From contig CAMYLJ010000006.1 in assembly GCA_947259215.1 (NCBI GenBank), positions 1 to 64,000 of the forward strand: 64,000 nucleotides of DNA, written 5' to 3'. The stretch is from an uncultured delta proteobacterium (lineage in GTDB: Bacteria; Myxococcota_A; UBA9160; JAFDET01). Below are positions 1 to 8,331 of the stretch, one piece after another. Within the stretch, counting starts at the first letter, position 1. Each line of letters begins with the position of its first letter. Below the pieces are notes generated by a model. The model was not told where the DNA came from. It worked only from the letters and a program-made list of their open reading frames with translations, and searched no databases. The translations under genes and the position numbers were made by a program.

Positions 1-45
1 GCTTTAAGCGGCTCACGGGAGGGAGTTTCTGCATTTTCCGGAACT

Positions 46-82
46 GTCAAACTTTGACGGCCTCCCCGGCAGAGCCGGGGGG
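46..82. repeat. Two inverted repeats at the left window edge
   Basis: GTCAAA-C-TTTGAC (46-58) is a perfect 6-bp palindrome with a 1-base centre. CCCCGGC-AGA-GCCGGGG (64-80, extendable to 62-82) is a strong GC hairpin. Both lie just downstream of the minus-strand gene ending at 96, so the GC hairpin may serve as its terminator, although no T-run follows. The AT-rich palindrome looks more like a protein-binding site for a gene beyond the left edge. Confidence 0.35.
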
Positions 83-95
83 ACTCCCGATTGGG

Positions 96-689
96 CTAGT
101 TGGTGTCGCCGTCGTAGCCCTGGCCGCCGCGGACGCACCAGGCCAGTTCCGGAGCGGTCTTGGTGATGGTGTCGGCGACGCTGACCTGGAAGTTCATGCG
201 GAAGGCCGAGGCCTCGTCGTTGCTCCGGGTCGTGGCCGACCACCAGCGGCCGTGCAGGTGCTGGAAGGGATGCCCCGGCACCAGGAAGGAGACGGGTGCT
301 ACGAGGGTCGGATCCGACAGGGTCGTCAGCTCCTCGATCGTCGGGAGTCGGAAGCCCATCACCCCGCCGGCCACCCGCTGGATGCAGTAGATCATCGCCT
401 GGTGCCAGTCCCTGGCGGTCACCTCGTCGGGATCCCGCTCCCAGATCAGACCCGTGGCGGCGTCGTAGACCAGGTCGTCGGTCACGTCCTGCGACGTGCC
501 CGCGTCGTAGATCAGGAAACGCTTGTTGGGCGCATGCGCCTTGAACTTGACGCTCTTGCCCTTGGCCGTGAGGATCTGGTACGTGGGCGCGCGCTTCGGC
601 CCCGCGTACGACATCCCCGGGAACATCAACACCGCCACCAACAACCCCGCCAGCAGCAAGACCGCGTGTCTCGGATGCAATGCACTCAT
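96..689 (-). CDS. Secreted DUF1566 (Lcl C-terminal-like) protein
   Basis: A 197-residue exported protein of unknown role. The first 29 residues form a signal peptide: MSALHPRH, a hydrophobic stretch, then a cleavage-like SYAG. Residues about 74-188 carry DUF1566 hallmarks: GLIWERD, W-H-Q-A-M-I-Y-C, the FRLPTIEEL box, GRWWSATT, and a final AWCVRGG. This domain is common in secreted and lipoprotein surface proteins of Proteobacteria, including the C-terminal part of collagen-like Lcl of Legionella, and probably binds a ligand. The ATG at 689 is chosen over the much longer upstream open frame because it starts the signal peptide and has AGGAG about 10 bases upstream. The gene stands alone and diverges from gpsA. 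Confidence 0.8.
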   Translation of the reverse strand: MSALHPRHAVLLLAGLLVAVLMFPGMSYAGPKRAPTYQILTAKGKSVKFKAHAPNKRFLIYDAGTSQDVTDDLVYDAATGLIWERDPDEVTARDWHQAMIYCIQRVAGGVMGFRLPTIEELTTLSDPTLVAPVSFLVPGHPFQHLHGRWWSATTRSNDEASAFRMNFQVSVADTITKTAPELAWCVRGGQGYDGDTN

Positions 690-1136
690 GTTCGTCGATC
701 TCCTGCGCGTCCGTGCGAGCTCGCGCCTGCGAACGCAGCGGAGCTCGCCCGGCTTCGATTCAAGCAGGAAGCAAGTGCAATCGGCATGCCCGAAAGAGTG
801 GGAATGCTGTCGCGCGGGCCCTTGGCGTCGCAGGCGACGTCGACGCTCCGGATCTTGCGTCTGGCTGTCGCCGACGCGACACGCAGAGTGTACGATAGCC
901 GACACCCTCGCGTGACGGATGGGGCGAAAGAGCGCATTCTGCATGAGCCGCGCGGCGGGCTGCCCCAGACTTCCACCCGCAGCCCGACGAGACGCCGTCC
1001 ACGTCGTACCGGGCAACGCGCTCCGGTGCGGGCTCCCGGACGAAGACCGCCAGGCGGAAGTCCAGGGCGAGCGGCGCGCCGGGCCGGCCCGTCGTAGGCT
1101 TTGTGCCCACGCTGAGAGCCTAAAGGAGGCTGACTC
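690..1136. other. Intergenic region between divergent DUF1566 gene and gpsA
   Basis: 447 bases without a convincing gene. The open frames here translate to low-complexity Arg/Ala/Pro strings typical of antisense reading in GC-rich DNA. It must contain the promoters of both flanking genes, but I see no pair of -35/-10 boxes good enough to mark. The last bases hold the strong AAAGGAGG ribosome-binding site of gpsA (about 1122-1129). Confidence 0.5.
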
Positions 1137-2150
1137 GTGGCGAATGTCGCTGTCGTCGGAGCGGGGGCCTGGGGAACCGCCCTCGCGTCGCATGCTGCGC
1201 GTCTCGAGCACCGCGTTTCGATGTGGGCGCTCGAGCCCGAGGTCGCGGAAGAGATCGAGTCGCGCCAGCGGAACTCGACGTATCTTCCGGACGCGGCGCT
1301 GCCGCCGGGCATGCGGGCCTCGGCGGATCTCGCCGAGGCCGTGCGGGGCGCGGAGATCGTGATCCTGGTGCCGCCCTCGTCGCACCTGCGCGCGGTGTCG
1401 GCGGGTCTCGCCGGCTCGCTCGGCCCCGACGCTCGGCTCGTCGTTGCCAGCAAGGGGATCGAGGCGGACTCGCTCCAGCTCATGTCGGAAGTGCTCGCCG
1501 AGACGCTTCCCGATGTCGCCGCGGATCGGGTGGCGTTCCTGTCGGGGCCGAGCTTCGCGAAGGAGGTGGCTGCGGGCCTGCCCGCCGACGTGGTGCTGGC
1601 CTCGAAGGGAATGGTCGCCGCCCGCGAGATCCAGCCGCTGCTCCACGCACCCCGTTTCCGGGTCTACACGAGCGGCGATCCGATCGGAGTCCAGGTGGGT
1701 GGCGCCGTCAAGAACGTGATCGCCGTCGCCACCGGCGCCTGCGACGGGCTCGGCTTCGGGCACAACGCCCGGGCCGCGCTGATCACGCGTGGCCTGGCGG
1801 AGATCACGCGGCTGGGGGTCGCGCTGCACGCCGATCCGCTCACCTTCCTGGGCCTCGCCGGCGTGGGCGACCTCGTGCTCACCTGCACGGGCGACCTCTC
1901 GCGCAACCGCACCCTCGGCCGCAAGGTGGCCGAGGGGGCGGACCCGGCCACGTATCTGGCGAGCCGCCAGTCCGTGGCCGAGGGGTTCTCGACCTGCGCC
2001 GCCACCCACGCCCTGGCGGCGAAGCGGGGCGTCGACATGCCCATCACGGAGCACGTCTTCCACGTGCTGCATCGGGGCAGGCCGCTGCTGGAGGCCGTGG
2101 AGATGCTGGTGGCGCGAGAGTTCAAGGAAGAGCTGACCGGGATCCGCTGA
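1137..2150 (+). CDS. gpsA: NAD(P)-dependent glycerol-3-phosphate dehydrogenase GpsA
   Basis: Converts dihydroxyacetone phosphate to sn-glycerol-3-phosphate, the backbone donor for phospholipids, in the cytosol. The 337 residues match the usual GpsA length. The N-terminal dinucleotide fold begins at once with VVGAGAWGTALA (residues 5-16). Further family signatures are SGPSFAKEV near 138-146, the catalytic-lysine segment GGAVKNVIAVA near 184-194, and NARAALITRG near 207-216. The start is GTG at 1137, preceded by a near-perfect AAAGGAGG at ideal spacing. An exported hydrolase gene follows after 21 bases and may be co-transcribed. Confidence 0.97.
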   Translation: MANVAVVGAGAWGTALASHAARLEHRVSMWALEPEVAEEIESRQRNSTYLPDAALPPGMRASADLAEAVRGAEIVILVPPSSHLRAVSAGLAGSLGPDARLVVASKGIEADSLQLMSEVLAETLPDVAADRVAFLSGPSFAKEVAAGLPADVVLASKGMVAAREIQPLLHAPRFRVYTSGDPIGVQVGGAVKNVIAVATGACDGLGFGHNARAALITRGLAEITRLGVALHADPLTFLGLAGVGDLVLTCTGDLSRNRTLGRKVAEGADPATYLASRQSVAEGFSTCAATHALAAKRGVDMPITEHVFHVLHRGRPLLEAVEMLVAREFKEELTGIR

Positions 2151-2171
2151 GAGCCTCGGGGAGCCGGAGCC

Positions 2172-3053
2172 GTGAAGCGACAACCCATCGACGAGCGCGT
2201 ATTCGAGCTGTACGACGAGTACTGCCACGGGCGCATCGATCGCAGAGAGTTCCTGCGCGGCGCTGCTGCGCTGACGGTGGCTTCGGGGTCGGCGCTCGCC
2301 ATGGCCGAGAGCCTGCTGCCGCGCTACGCCGCGGCGCAGACGATCTCGTTCACCGACGCGCGAATCCAGTCGCGCTACGTCGAGTATCCGTCGCCCGGCG
2401 GGACCTCCGGGACGATGCGGGGCTACCTGGTGCAACCCGCGGGGGACGGCCCGTTCCCCAGCGTGCTCGTGATCCACGAGAACCGCGGTCTGAACCCGTA
2501 TATCGAGGATGTCGCCCGGCGCGCCGCGGTGGAGGGCTTCCTCGCGCTCGCGCCGGACGGCCTGTCGCCGATCGGCGGCTACCCCGGCAACGACGACGAC
2601 GGGCGCGCGATGCAGAAGACTCTGGAGCCCGCCCGGCTGCGCCAGGACATGCTCAACAGCGCGCGGTTCCTGAAGTCGCACACGCGCTCGACCGGCGGGC
2701 TCGGCGCCACGGGCTTCTGCTGGGGCGGGGGCACCAGCAACTTCCTCGCCGTGACGCTCGCCGGAGACCTGGGCGCGGCGGTGCCCTTCTACGGCGCAGC
2801 GCCGCCGGCGTCGGAAGTCCCGCGGATCCAGGCGCCGCTGCTCCTGCACTTCGCCGAGAAGGACGATCGCATCAACGCCATGTGGCCGGAATACGAGGCC
2901 GCGCTCCAGGCCCACGGCAAGCCCTACGAGGCCCACTTCTATCCGGACACGCGACACGGGTTCCACAACGACTCGACTCCGCGCTACGACGCGGCGGCGG
3001 CGAAGCTGGCGTGGGAGCGCACGGTCGCCTTCTTCCGGCGGCATCTGGCATAG
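2172..3053 (+). CDS. Tat-exported dienelactone hydrolase family protein
   Basis: An alpha/beta hydrolase of 293 residues. The N-terminus has a twin-arginine pattern (DRREFLRG, residues 24-31) followed by a hydrophobic stretch and AAAQ near 54-57, so it is probably exported folded by Tat. The dienelactone hydrolase triad is visible: a cysteine nucleophile in GFCWGGG, an aspartate in FAEKDDRI, and a histidine in TRHGFHND. The family hydrolyses lactones and esters; the substrate here is unknown. The unusual N-terminal segment before the Tat motif recurs in exported DLH-like proteins of many Proteobacteria. It sits 21 bases after gpsA and ends at a GC hairpin. The frame stays open for about 41 codons after its TAG, which is unremarkable in DNA of this composition. 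Confidence 0.9.
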   Translation: MKRQPIDERVFELYDEYCHGRIDRREFLRGAAALTVASGSALAMAESLLPRYAAAQTISFTDARIQSRYVEYPSPGGTSGTMRGYLVQPAGDGPFPSVLVIHENRGLNPYIEDVARRAAVEGFLALAPDGLSPIGGYPGNDDDGRAMQKTLEPARLRQDMLNSARFLKSHTRSTGGLGATGFCWGGGTSNFLAVTLAGDLGAAVPFYGAAPPASEVPRIQAPLLLHFAEKDDRINAMWPEYEAALQAHGKPYEAHFYPDTRHGFHNDSTPRYDAAAAKLAWERTVAFFRRHLA

Positions 3054-3206
3054 ATCGCGTCCCAGTGCGACGGCCTGCTCGCCGACCTGAAGGCCCGAGG
3101 GCCGACCGGCGAGCTGCGCCGCAGCTTCGCGAAGCGACTGCTCGACGCCTGCTTCGTGGAGCCGCCCTGCGACGACTGAGTCCCAGGGGCGATCGGCCCG
3201 ACTGAC

Positions 3207-3235
3207 GGGGTGGGCGGCCATGGGCCGCCCACCCC
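3207..3235. terminator. Hairpin between convergent genes
   Basis: GGGGTGGGCGGCC (3207-3219) and its exact complement (3223-3235) form a 13-bp perfect stem with an ATG loop. It is followed by a weakly T-rich TTCGTCTTT. It lies between the convergent DLH gene and the HTTM gene, so it can serve both strands. The U-tract is poor, so efficiency is uncertain. Confidence 0.65.
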
Positions 3236-3244
3236 GTTCGTCTT

Positions 3245-4135
3245 TCAGGCCTGGTGGCTGCGTCGCCAGCCCGCCAGGCGGTGCGCTAGCCAGTCGCGCA
3301 CCGCGTGGAGCCGGTCGGCGCGCACGAAGAGCACGTAGAAGGCCACCATGACCGAGCTCAGGAACGCGATCTTGTGCATGGTGAGGGCGATCATGCCGTG
3401 GAACGCGATTCCCCAGAGAATCCCGATCGGCCGCAGGGGAGGCACCAGGAACAGGATCGGCGCCGCCAGCTCGAAGGCCAGCGAGCTCCACTGCATGGGG
3501 ATCCAGGCCTCCTTCGGAAGGGTCTCCAGCATCCACGCGGCGAAGTCCGTCATGTAGTAGCCCTGAGACTGGCTCCAGACGGTGTAGGGATCTTCCAGCC
3601 ACGTGCCGCGTGTCATCTTGCACCAGCCTGCCGTGGTGAGCTGGATGACCAGGGTGAGCTGCAGCACGCGAAGGGGCCAGGCGGACTGACGCAGCAGCGT
3701 TTCTGCGCCCACCCGGCATGGCAGCGGCCGCGGCGCCAACGCCAGCAGGCTCAGGATCACGATGAAGAGACGGTTGACCGTGAAGGCCGACGCCGTGTCG
3801 GCGAAGGTGACGTACACGAGGCCGCCGAGGACCAGCCAGATCATCGCCCGAGCCTTCCAACCGATCACCAGGCAGCCGATGGCCAGGAAGTAGACGCCGA
3901 GAAAGACCGGAACCAAGGCCGGCGGCAGCAGCGGGAAGGGGGCCGGCTCCCAGTAGTTCTGGGTGGCGGCCGAATAGTGGAAGCCCTGCTCGGTCAGCCA
4001 CTCGAATGGATGGAGCGCCCGACTGCCCATGTAGATGAAGAGGAGCACCGCGATGACGCGCTGGTAGGTGTCGAGGCGGACCGGGTCCTGGGGCCCGAAG
4101 CACAGCTCGTGGAGCCAGCGGAGGGGTCGGCTCAC
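3245..4135 (-). CDS. HTTM (vitamin K-dependent gamma-carboxylase-like) membrane protein
   Basis: An integral membrane protein of 296 residues with about six to seven hydrophobic segments. It has the HTTM pattern: a central GWCKMTRGTWLEDP stretch (170-183) and a late FHGMIALTMH-K-IAFLSSVM segment (246-263). HTTM is the membrane domain of vitamin K-dependent gamma-glutamyl carboxylase, but bacterial relatives mostly have unknown substrates, so carboxylase activity should not be assumed. The start is GTG at 4135. Its GTGA overlaps the TGA of the upstream gene by 4 bases, a translational-coupling arrangement, and this start is preferred over the longer upstream frame, which reads as Arg/Pro/Gly-rich noise. 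Confidence 0.8.
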   Translation of the reverse strand: MSRPLRWLHELCFGPQDPVRLDTYQRVIAVLLFIYMGSRALHPFEWLTEQGFHYSAATQNYWEPAPFPLLPPALVPVFLGVYFLAIGCLVIGWKARAMIWLVLGGLVYVTFADTASAFTVNRLFIVILSLLALAPRPLPCRVGAETLLRQSAWPLRVLQLTLVIQLTTAGWCKMTRGTWLEDPYTVWSQSQGYYMTDFAAWMLETLPKEAWIPMQWSSLAFELAAPILFLVPPLRPIGILWGIAFHGMIALTMHKIAFLSSVMVAFYVLFVRADRLHAVRDWLAHRLAGWRRSHQA

Positions 4136-4713
4136 GACGCCTCCGGGGGGTAGGTGATCAGGATCTTCTTGTCCGCCGATGGCACGTCCTCGCACGGGAC
4201 GGGGGCCCAGTGTCCCTCGCTGCCGGCGCGTTCCGTGCCGACTGCGTAGGAGACGTAGAAGAGCCGTACCGCCTCGAGGGGCGGGGCGCCCGGATGGAGA
4301 TCCGAATAGCGCTCGAGGTACCAGCGCGAGATCTCCTCGAGCTGGGCCTGCCTGCGCCGCGGGGTGTTGTACGCGCGGTTGTAGCCGAGGATCCAGTCCA
4401 TCCGCGAGCGATAGCCCGACGGATGCAGGGGCGAATAGTCGGCGTCGCGCAGGGGAACCCACTGTCCGTCGGGCCGCAGGCCCTCCGCGTAGTAGTCCGA
4501 GAAGCGCCCCACGCGCTTCGTGAACAGGCACGAGGCGTTGTGCAGGTAGCGCACGTAGCGGGGGAGTGAGGGCGCGATGTCCTGGTGGGTGACGCCCTTG
4601 TGGGCGAGGGGGATCAGCCAGAAGAGCACGACGAGGGTGAAGAGGAGGTAGTCCCGCGGGCGAGCGACCCGGGGCCTCTCGGCACCCTCGGAGCGTTGCT
4701 GGTCATCGGCCAT
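4132..4713 (-). CDS. Small single-pass membrane protein coupled to HTTM gene
   Basis: 193 residues with no family I recognise. A charged N-terminus (about residues 1-22) precedes one clear membrane helix, YLLFTLVVLFWLIPLAH (23-39), then a hydrophilic domain rich in Tyr, Arg and Trp that is presumably outside the membrane. The stop codon overlaps the GTG of the HTTM gene. In several bacteria an HTTM protein is followed or preceded by a short partner anchored by one helix, so I infer that the two work together. An ATG start at 4713 is the only good candidate. Confidence 0.75.
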   Translation of the reverse strand: MADDQQRSEGAERPRVARPRDYLLFTLVVLFWLIPLAHKGVTHQDIAPSLPRYVRYLHNASCLFTKRVGRFSDYYAEGLRPDGQWVPLRDADYSPLHPSGYRSRMDWILGYNRAYNTPRRRQAQLEEISRWYLERYSDLHPGAPPLEAVRLFYVSYAVGTERAGSEGHWAPVPCEDVPSADKKILITYPPEAS

Positions 4714-5022
4714 CTTCGTCTCAGTCGTAGGCCAGCGCCTCCTATTCGTCGAGAACGCGTGCTAGTGAGCGTCGGCCCCTTCCGGGGGGCGCGGCCGTCG
4801 CGGGGTGGCGAGCTGCCCCGAAATGTCCACGCGCGGTCCCGTCATGAGTGAAATAACTCGATCTGGCAGCAAATTGTCCTCATACAGGGGTCAGCAATCC
4901 CCCCGGGAATAAAAAAGTGAGTGATAAAACCCATTTTTGCTTGTCTGCTCTAGGTTGTTTCGCTTAGCGTGGGCTCTGGTCACCAGCCGGGTGACGAACC
5001 CCACGTCGAAGGAGAGCCCCCC
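4714..5022. promoter_or_regulatory. AT-rich regulatory island upstream of the repeat-domain protein
   Basis: 309 bases without a gene. From about 4840 to 4975 the composition turns AT-rich against a very GC-rich background. It contains TGAGTGAAATAA (4845-4856), whose right part forms GAGT-N6-ACTC with the following CTC, and a near copy TGAGTGATAAAA (4918-4929) 73 bases later. These may be tandem sites for one regulator of the secreted gene at 5023. I could not assign a -35/-10 pair with confidence. The ribosome-binding site AAGGAG lies at 5009-5014. Confidence 0.4.
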
Positions 5023-6762
5023 ATGACCCGTCATCTGCCGAAGCTGATGTCGATGCTGATCCTGGCTTTAGGCTTGAGCCTGGCAACAATCGCTCTGGCG
5101 ACGGTGGCCAGCGCGGTCGAGGAGCCGCCGCCGGCGCAGGAGCCGCCCGCAGAGCAGCCGCCGCCGGCCGAAGAGCCGCCCGCGGAGGAGCCGCCGGCCG
5201 AGGAGCCGCCGGCCGAAGAGCCGCCCGCTGAGGAGCCCCCGGCTGAGGAGCCGCCGGCTGAAGAGCCGCCGGCCGAAGAGCCGCCCGCGGAGGAGCCCCC
5301 GGCTGAGGAGCCGCCGGCTGAAGAGCCGAAGCTCGATGTGAGCAAGACCTGCCTCGTCCAGGCCCCGCCCTCCTCGGGTGACGACTGCCAGGGCAAGGTC
5401 ATCGAGGCCGTCTTCGAGTACGTGGGCGGCGGCTGCTCCGGGAGCAGCAACTCCCAGAACAAGGCGACGTGCAGCGGCGACCCGGGAGGAGCGCCGGTCG
5501 CGATCGTCGTGACCCGGGACGCCAGCAAGGTGTCCGCCAGCCCGAGCAGCGCGATCGCGCTGGGCGATCTGGTGTCCTTCACCTCCAGCGACGGCAAGCT
5601 GGCTTCGAACACGGAGTTCGACGTCGATGGACCGAGCGGCACCCAGTCGCTCGAGATCCACACCTCGTGCTCCCAGCCCCTGAACGTGGGCGATCAGTTC
5701 GGGAGCATGCGCCTGTCCCAGCTGACGACCACGGAGGGCGGCACGGTGATGGCCTCACCGCCGGCGCCGGCCTCGGTCTGCCAGGCCGTCAGGAGGTCGG
5801 ACTTCTGCGACAAGGACGACAAGCCCGACACCCTGACCTGGGAGTACACGGGTGGCGGCTGCGCGGCCAGCGACAACGATCAGGGCAGCAAGACCAAGTG
5901 CGAGGGGTCGATCAACGACACCCTGCCGGTCCTCGTGAAGCCGGAGAAGGGCTCCGACTTGACGGTGAACCCGGGCGAGCAGTTCGACCTGTCGCCGTTG
6001 GACGCCAGCAAGCAGATCGAGCTGGTGAACGGCGGGGGCAAGGAGAAGCTCGAGATCCACACCTCGTGCTCGCAGCCCCTGAACCCCGGGGACGTGTTCG
6101 GCAGCCTGACCCTGGTAGCCGTGGACGGGCAGGGCCTGGGCGCGAGCGTGGACTACTCCTACCGGATCGAGAACATCGGGAGCACGGATGCCTTCAACAT
6201 CACGGTGATCGACGACACGATCAGCCCGGTACCGGGCAGTCCGATCGCGTCGCTCGCCCCGGGTGGCTCGGTCACCCTGATGGCGACGGACACGCTCTTC
6301 GACACCACGACCAACATCGTGACGGTCACGGGCGAGTCCGGCTCGGGGGAGATGTGCGGCGCGATGGCCTCGGCCACGGTCGAGGTGGTCGACCCGCCGG
6401 GCTCCTGCGAGGACGGCAAGCCGCAGGAGCTGGTCTTCCAGTACCTGGGTGGCGACTGCTCGGGGAGCAGCAACACGCAGAAGGACGCCGAGTGCAGCGG
6501 CGACCCGGGTGGAGCCCCCGTGTCGGTCAGCGTCACCCGCGACGCCAGCAAGGTGTCGGCCAACCCGAGTTCGGGCATCCCGCTCGGCGGCACGTTCAGC
6601 ATCATGACCACGGAGAGCAAGCTGGCGTCGAACACGGAGTTCGACGTCGACGGACCGGGCGGCACCCAGTCGCTCAAGATCCACACCTCCTGCTCGCAGC
6701 CCTTGAGCGAGGGCGACCGGTTCGGGAGCGTGCTGCTGCTGCAGTTCGTGCCGGAGAACTAG
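5023..6762 (+). CDS. Secreted protein: PPAEE linker and three copies of a cysteine-containing repeat domain
   Basis: 579 residues, exported by a signal peptide (1-31). Residues 33-102 are a Pro/Glu/Ala linker containing eleven perfect PPAEE units (47-101), as in wall- or membrane-spanning spacers. Three related domains follow at about 122-233, 262-366 and 462-579. Each has an aromatic strand such as EYVGGGC or QYLGGDC, a Q-x-K-x-x-C segment, and a near-invariant closing block, [10 protein letters not shown]...GD-x-FGS. Between copies two and three (about 374-453) lies a DUF11-like beta-sandwich ([13 protein letters not shown]). I cannot name the repeat domain with certainty. The ATG at 5023 with AAGGAG upstream is preferred to the frame opening at 4969. 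Two more copies of the domain occur in the gene at 8862. Confidence 0.85.
   Translation: MTRHLPKLMSMLILALGLSLATIALATVASAVEEPPPAQEPPAEQPPPAEEPPAEEPPAEEPPAEEPPAEEPPAEEPPAEEPPAEEPPAEEPPAEEPPAEEPKLDVSKTCLVQAPPSSGDDCQGKVIEAVFEYVGGGCSGSSNSQNKATCSGDPGGAPVAIVVTRDASKVSASPSSAIALGDLVSFTSSDGKLASNTEFDVDGPSGTQSLEIHTSCSQPLNVGDQFGSMRLSQLTTTEGGTVMASPPAPASVCQAVRRSDFCDKDDKPDTLTWEYTGGGCAASDNDQGSKTKCEGSINDTLPVLVKPEKGSDLTVNPGEQFDLSPLDASKQIELVNGGGKEKLEIHTSCSQPLNPGDVFGSLTLVAVDGQGLGASVDYSYRIENIGSTDAFNITVIDDTISPVPGSPIASLAPGGSVTLMATDTLFDTTTNIVTVTGESGSGEMCGAMASATVEVVDPPGSCEDGKPQELVFQYLGGDCSGSSNTQKDAECSGDPGGAPVSVSVTRDASKVSANPSSGIPLGGTFSIMTTESKLASNTEFDVDGPGGTQSLKIHTSCSQPLSEGDRFGSVLLLQFVPEN
5161..5325 (+). repeat. Eleven tandem 15-bp units encoding PPAEE
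   Basis: Codon-level tandem repeat inside the secreted protein gene. The third codon positions vary between units (ccg/ccc, gcc/gct/gcg), so protein sequence is conserved more than DNA sequence. Such arrays change copy number easily by slippage and set the length of the extended spacer. Confidence 0.85.
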
Positions 6763-6776
6763 CGGCGTCCGCACAA

Positions 6777-6807
6777 GGGTGGGCGTGGCCCCAGGCCACG
6801 CCCACCC
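6777..6807. terminator. 14-bp GC hairpin after the repeat-domain gene
   Basis: GGGTGGGCGTGGCC (6777-6790), loop CCA, then its exact complement (6794-6807). It starts 15 bases after the stop codon at 6762. There is no T-run, so it may act as a transcript-stabilising or Rho-assisted end rather than a classical terminator. It separates the secreted gene from the response regulator. Confidence 0.6.
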
Positions 6808-6940
6808 GCGCGGGCAGAGCTGGCTTCCCTGGGCGGGAGCCGGACGGATCGGAGCCCGTAACCCCGATCGCTGGGGGAAATGACCCGATCCGGGTGGGGC
6901 AAGTGCCCCGATCCGCCCTTTTCCGTGGTAGGATCGCCCC

Positions 6941-8314
6941 GTGGCCGCGATCCTGATCATCGAAGATGAGCCCGTGCTGGCCCACCAGCTGGCCGTGGCG
7001 CTCCGTAGCGGGGGTCACGAGGTACGCACGGCGGGCAGCGGCGAGCAGGGCCTGATGGCGGCCGAGGCGGCCACCCCGGATCTGGTGCTGCTCGATCTGC
7101 GCCTCCCGGACCGCTCGGGTCTGGACCTGATCCCGGATCTCAAGGCGATCGATGCCAACGTGCCGATCGTCCTGATGACGGCCTACGGCTCGGTGCGCGA
7201 CGCGGTCGAGGCCATCCGGCGGGGCGCAGCGGACTACCTCAACAAGCCCCTGGACGTGAGTGAGCTCGGGCTCCTGATCGAGCGTCTGCTCTCCCAGCAG
7301 CGGCGGGACCGCGAGCTGGCCTACCTGCGATCCCGCGATGCCCGGGACCCCGAGGAGGCGATCTCCGCCCATCCACGCCTGCTCGACGTCTTCGCCCAGG
7401 TCGGGCGCCTGTGTGATGCGGGTCTTCCCGCGGGCCGGAGGCCGTCGATCCTGCTGACGGGGGAGACCGGCACGGGAAAGGGCGTGATGGCGCGAGCCAT
7501 TCACGAGCTGCTGGGCGGTGGTCCCTTCATCGAGGTGAACTGCTTCGGAATGCCGGCGTCGTGGGTCGAGTCCGAGCTCTTCGGGCGCGAGCGCGGGGCG
7601 GATGGCCGTGCGTCCCAGCCTGGGCTCTTCGAGGCAGGGGAGGGGGGCACGGTCTTCCTGGACGAGATCGGAGACCTCGATCTCGACCTGCAGGCGAAGT
7701 TCCTGCGGCTGCTCGAGAAGCGGCGCGTCCAGCGCATCGGGTCGGACCGGGAGCGAGATGTAAACGTCCACGTGCTCGCATCGACCCGACACGACCTCGA
7801 CGCCGCGGTGGCCGAAGGACGCTTCCGACCGGACCTGCTGCATCGCCTGCGGGTGCTGTCGTTCGAGATCCCGCCCCTGCGGGAGCGACCCGAGGATCTG
7901 GGGCTCCTGGCGCGTCACTTCGCCCGCGAGCTCGGAACCCAGTACGGAGGGGCGCCGCGCCAGATCTCCCTGGAGGCCGAGAAGCTGCTCGCCGGGTACG
8001 ACTGGCCGGGCAACGTCCGGGAGCTCCGGAACCTGATCGAGCGGGCCGTCCTCGTCAGCCCGGATGAAGTGCTCGGCGTGGACGTGCTCTCGACCCTGCT
8101 GGAGCCGGCGCCACGCCCGGATGTACCCGGCCAGGTCGTGCTTCCGGAGGAGGGGCTGCGCCTCGAGGACGTGGAGCGCGATCTGGTCAAGCAGGCCCTC
8201 GTTCGAGCCGGTGGGAATCGTACCCGCGCCTCGCTGCTGCTGGGCGTCTCGCGCGACACGCTCCGCTACCGGATCTCGAAGTGGGGGCTCGACGAGGAAG
8301 CGGAACAGCGCTGA
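6941..8314 (+). CDS. NtrC-type response regulator lacking the GAFTGA motif
   Basis: 457 residues with receiver, AAA+ and Fis-type helix-turn-helix domains. The receiver has the acidic IIEDE, phosphoacceptor D52 (LLDLRLPD), T80 and K102. The ATPase has Walker A GETGTGKG (174-181) and Walker B GGTVFLDEIGD (from 236). The HTH is NRTRASLLLGVSRDTLRYRI near the C-terminus. The expected GAFTGA sigma-54 contact loop after ELFG reads GADGRA (219-224), so sigma-54 activation is doubtful and it may regulate sigma-70 promoters. The start is GTG at 6941 with a weak site. It is followed by two secreted-protein genes in the same direction, and a membrane histidine kinase lies convergently at 11237. Confidence 0.93.
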   Translation: MAAILIIEDEPVLAHQLAVALRSGGHEVRTAGSGEQGLMAAEAATPDLVLLDLRLPDRSGLDLIPDLKAIDANVPIVLMTAYGSVRDAVEAIRRGAADYLNKPLDVSELGLLIERLLSQQRRDRELAYLRSRDARDPEEAISAHPRLLDVFAQVGRLCDAGLPAGRRPSILLTGETGTGKGVMARAIHELLGGGPFIEVNCFGMPASWVESELFGRERGADGRASQPGLFEAGEGGTVFLDEIGDLDLDLQAKFLRLLEKRRVQRIGSDRERDVNVHVLASTRHDLDAAVAEGRFRPDLLHRLRVLSFEIPPLRERPEDLGLLARHFARELGTQYGGAPRQISLEAEKLLAGYDWPGNVRELRNLIERAVLVSPDEVLGVDVLSTLLEPAPRPDVPGQVVLPEEGLRLEDVERDLVKQALVRAGGNRTRASLLLGVSRDTLRYRISKWGLDEEAEQR

Positions 8315-8331
8315 GCTGCCGGAGATCGATG

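Noticed and set aside
3054-3179. Coding-like 41-codon stretch after the hydrolase stop
   Set aside because: It has no start codon of its own and open stretches of this length are common in GC-rich DNA.
96-4103. 1335-codon open frame on the minus strand
   Set aside because: Only its last 197 codons look like protein; the rest is antisense to gpsA and the hydrolase and reads as Arg/Pro/Ala-rich noise.
5161-5325. CRISPR-like or satellite array
   Set aside because: The repeat has no spacers and is in frame with the coding sequence; it encodes a proline-rich spacer.
6808-6940. Sigma-54 promoter before the response regulator
   Set aside because: Repeated CCCGATC and GGGCAAGTGCCCC were noticed, but no TGGC-N8-TTGC pair with correct spacing is present.
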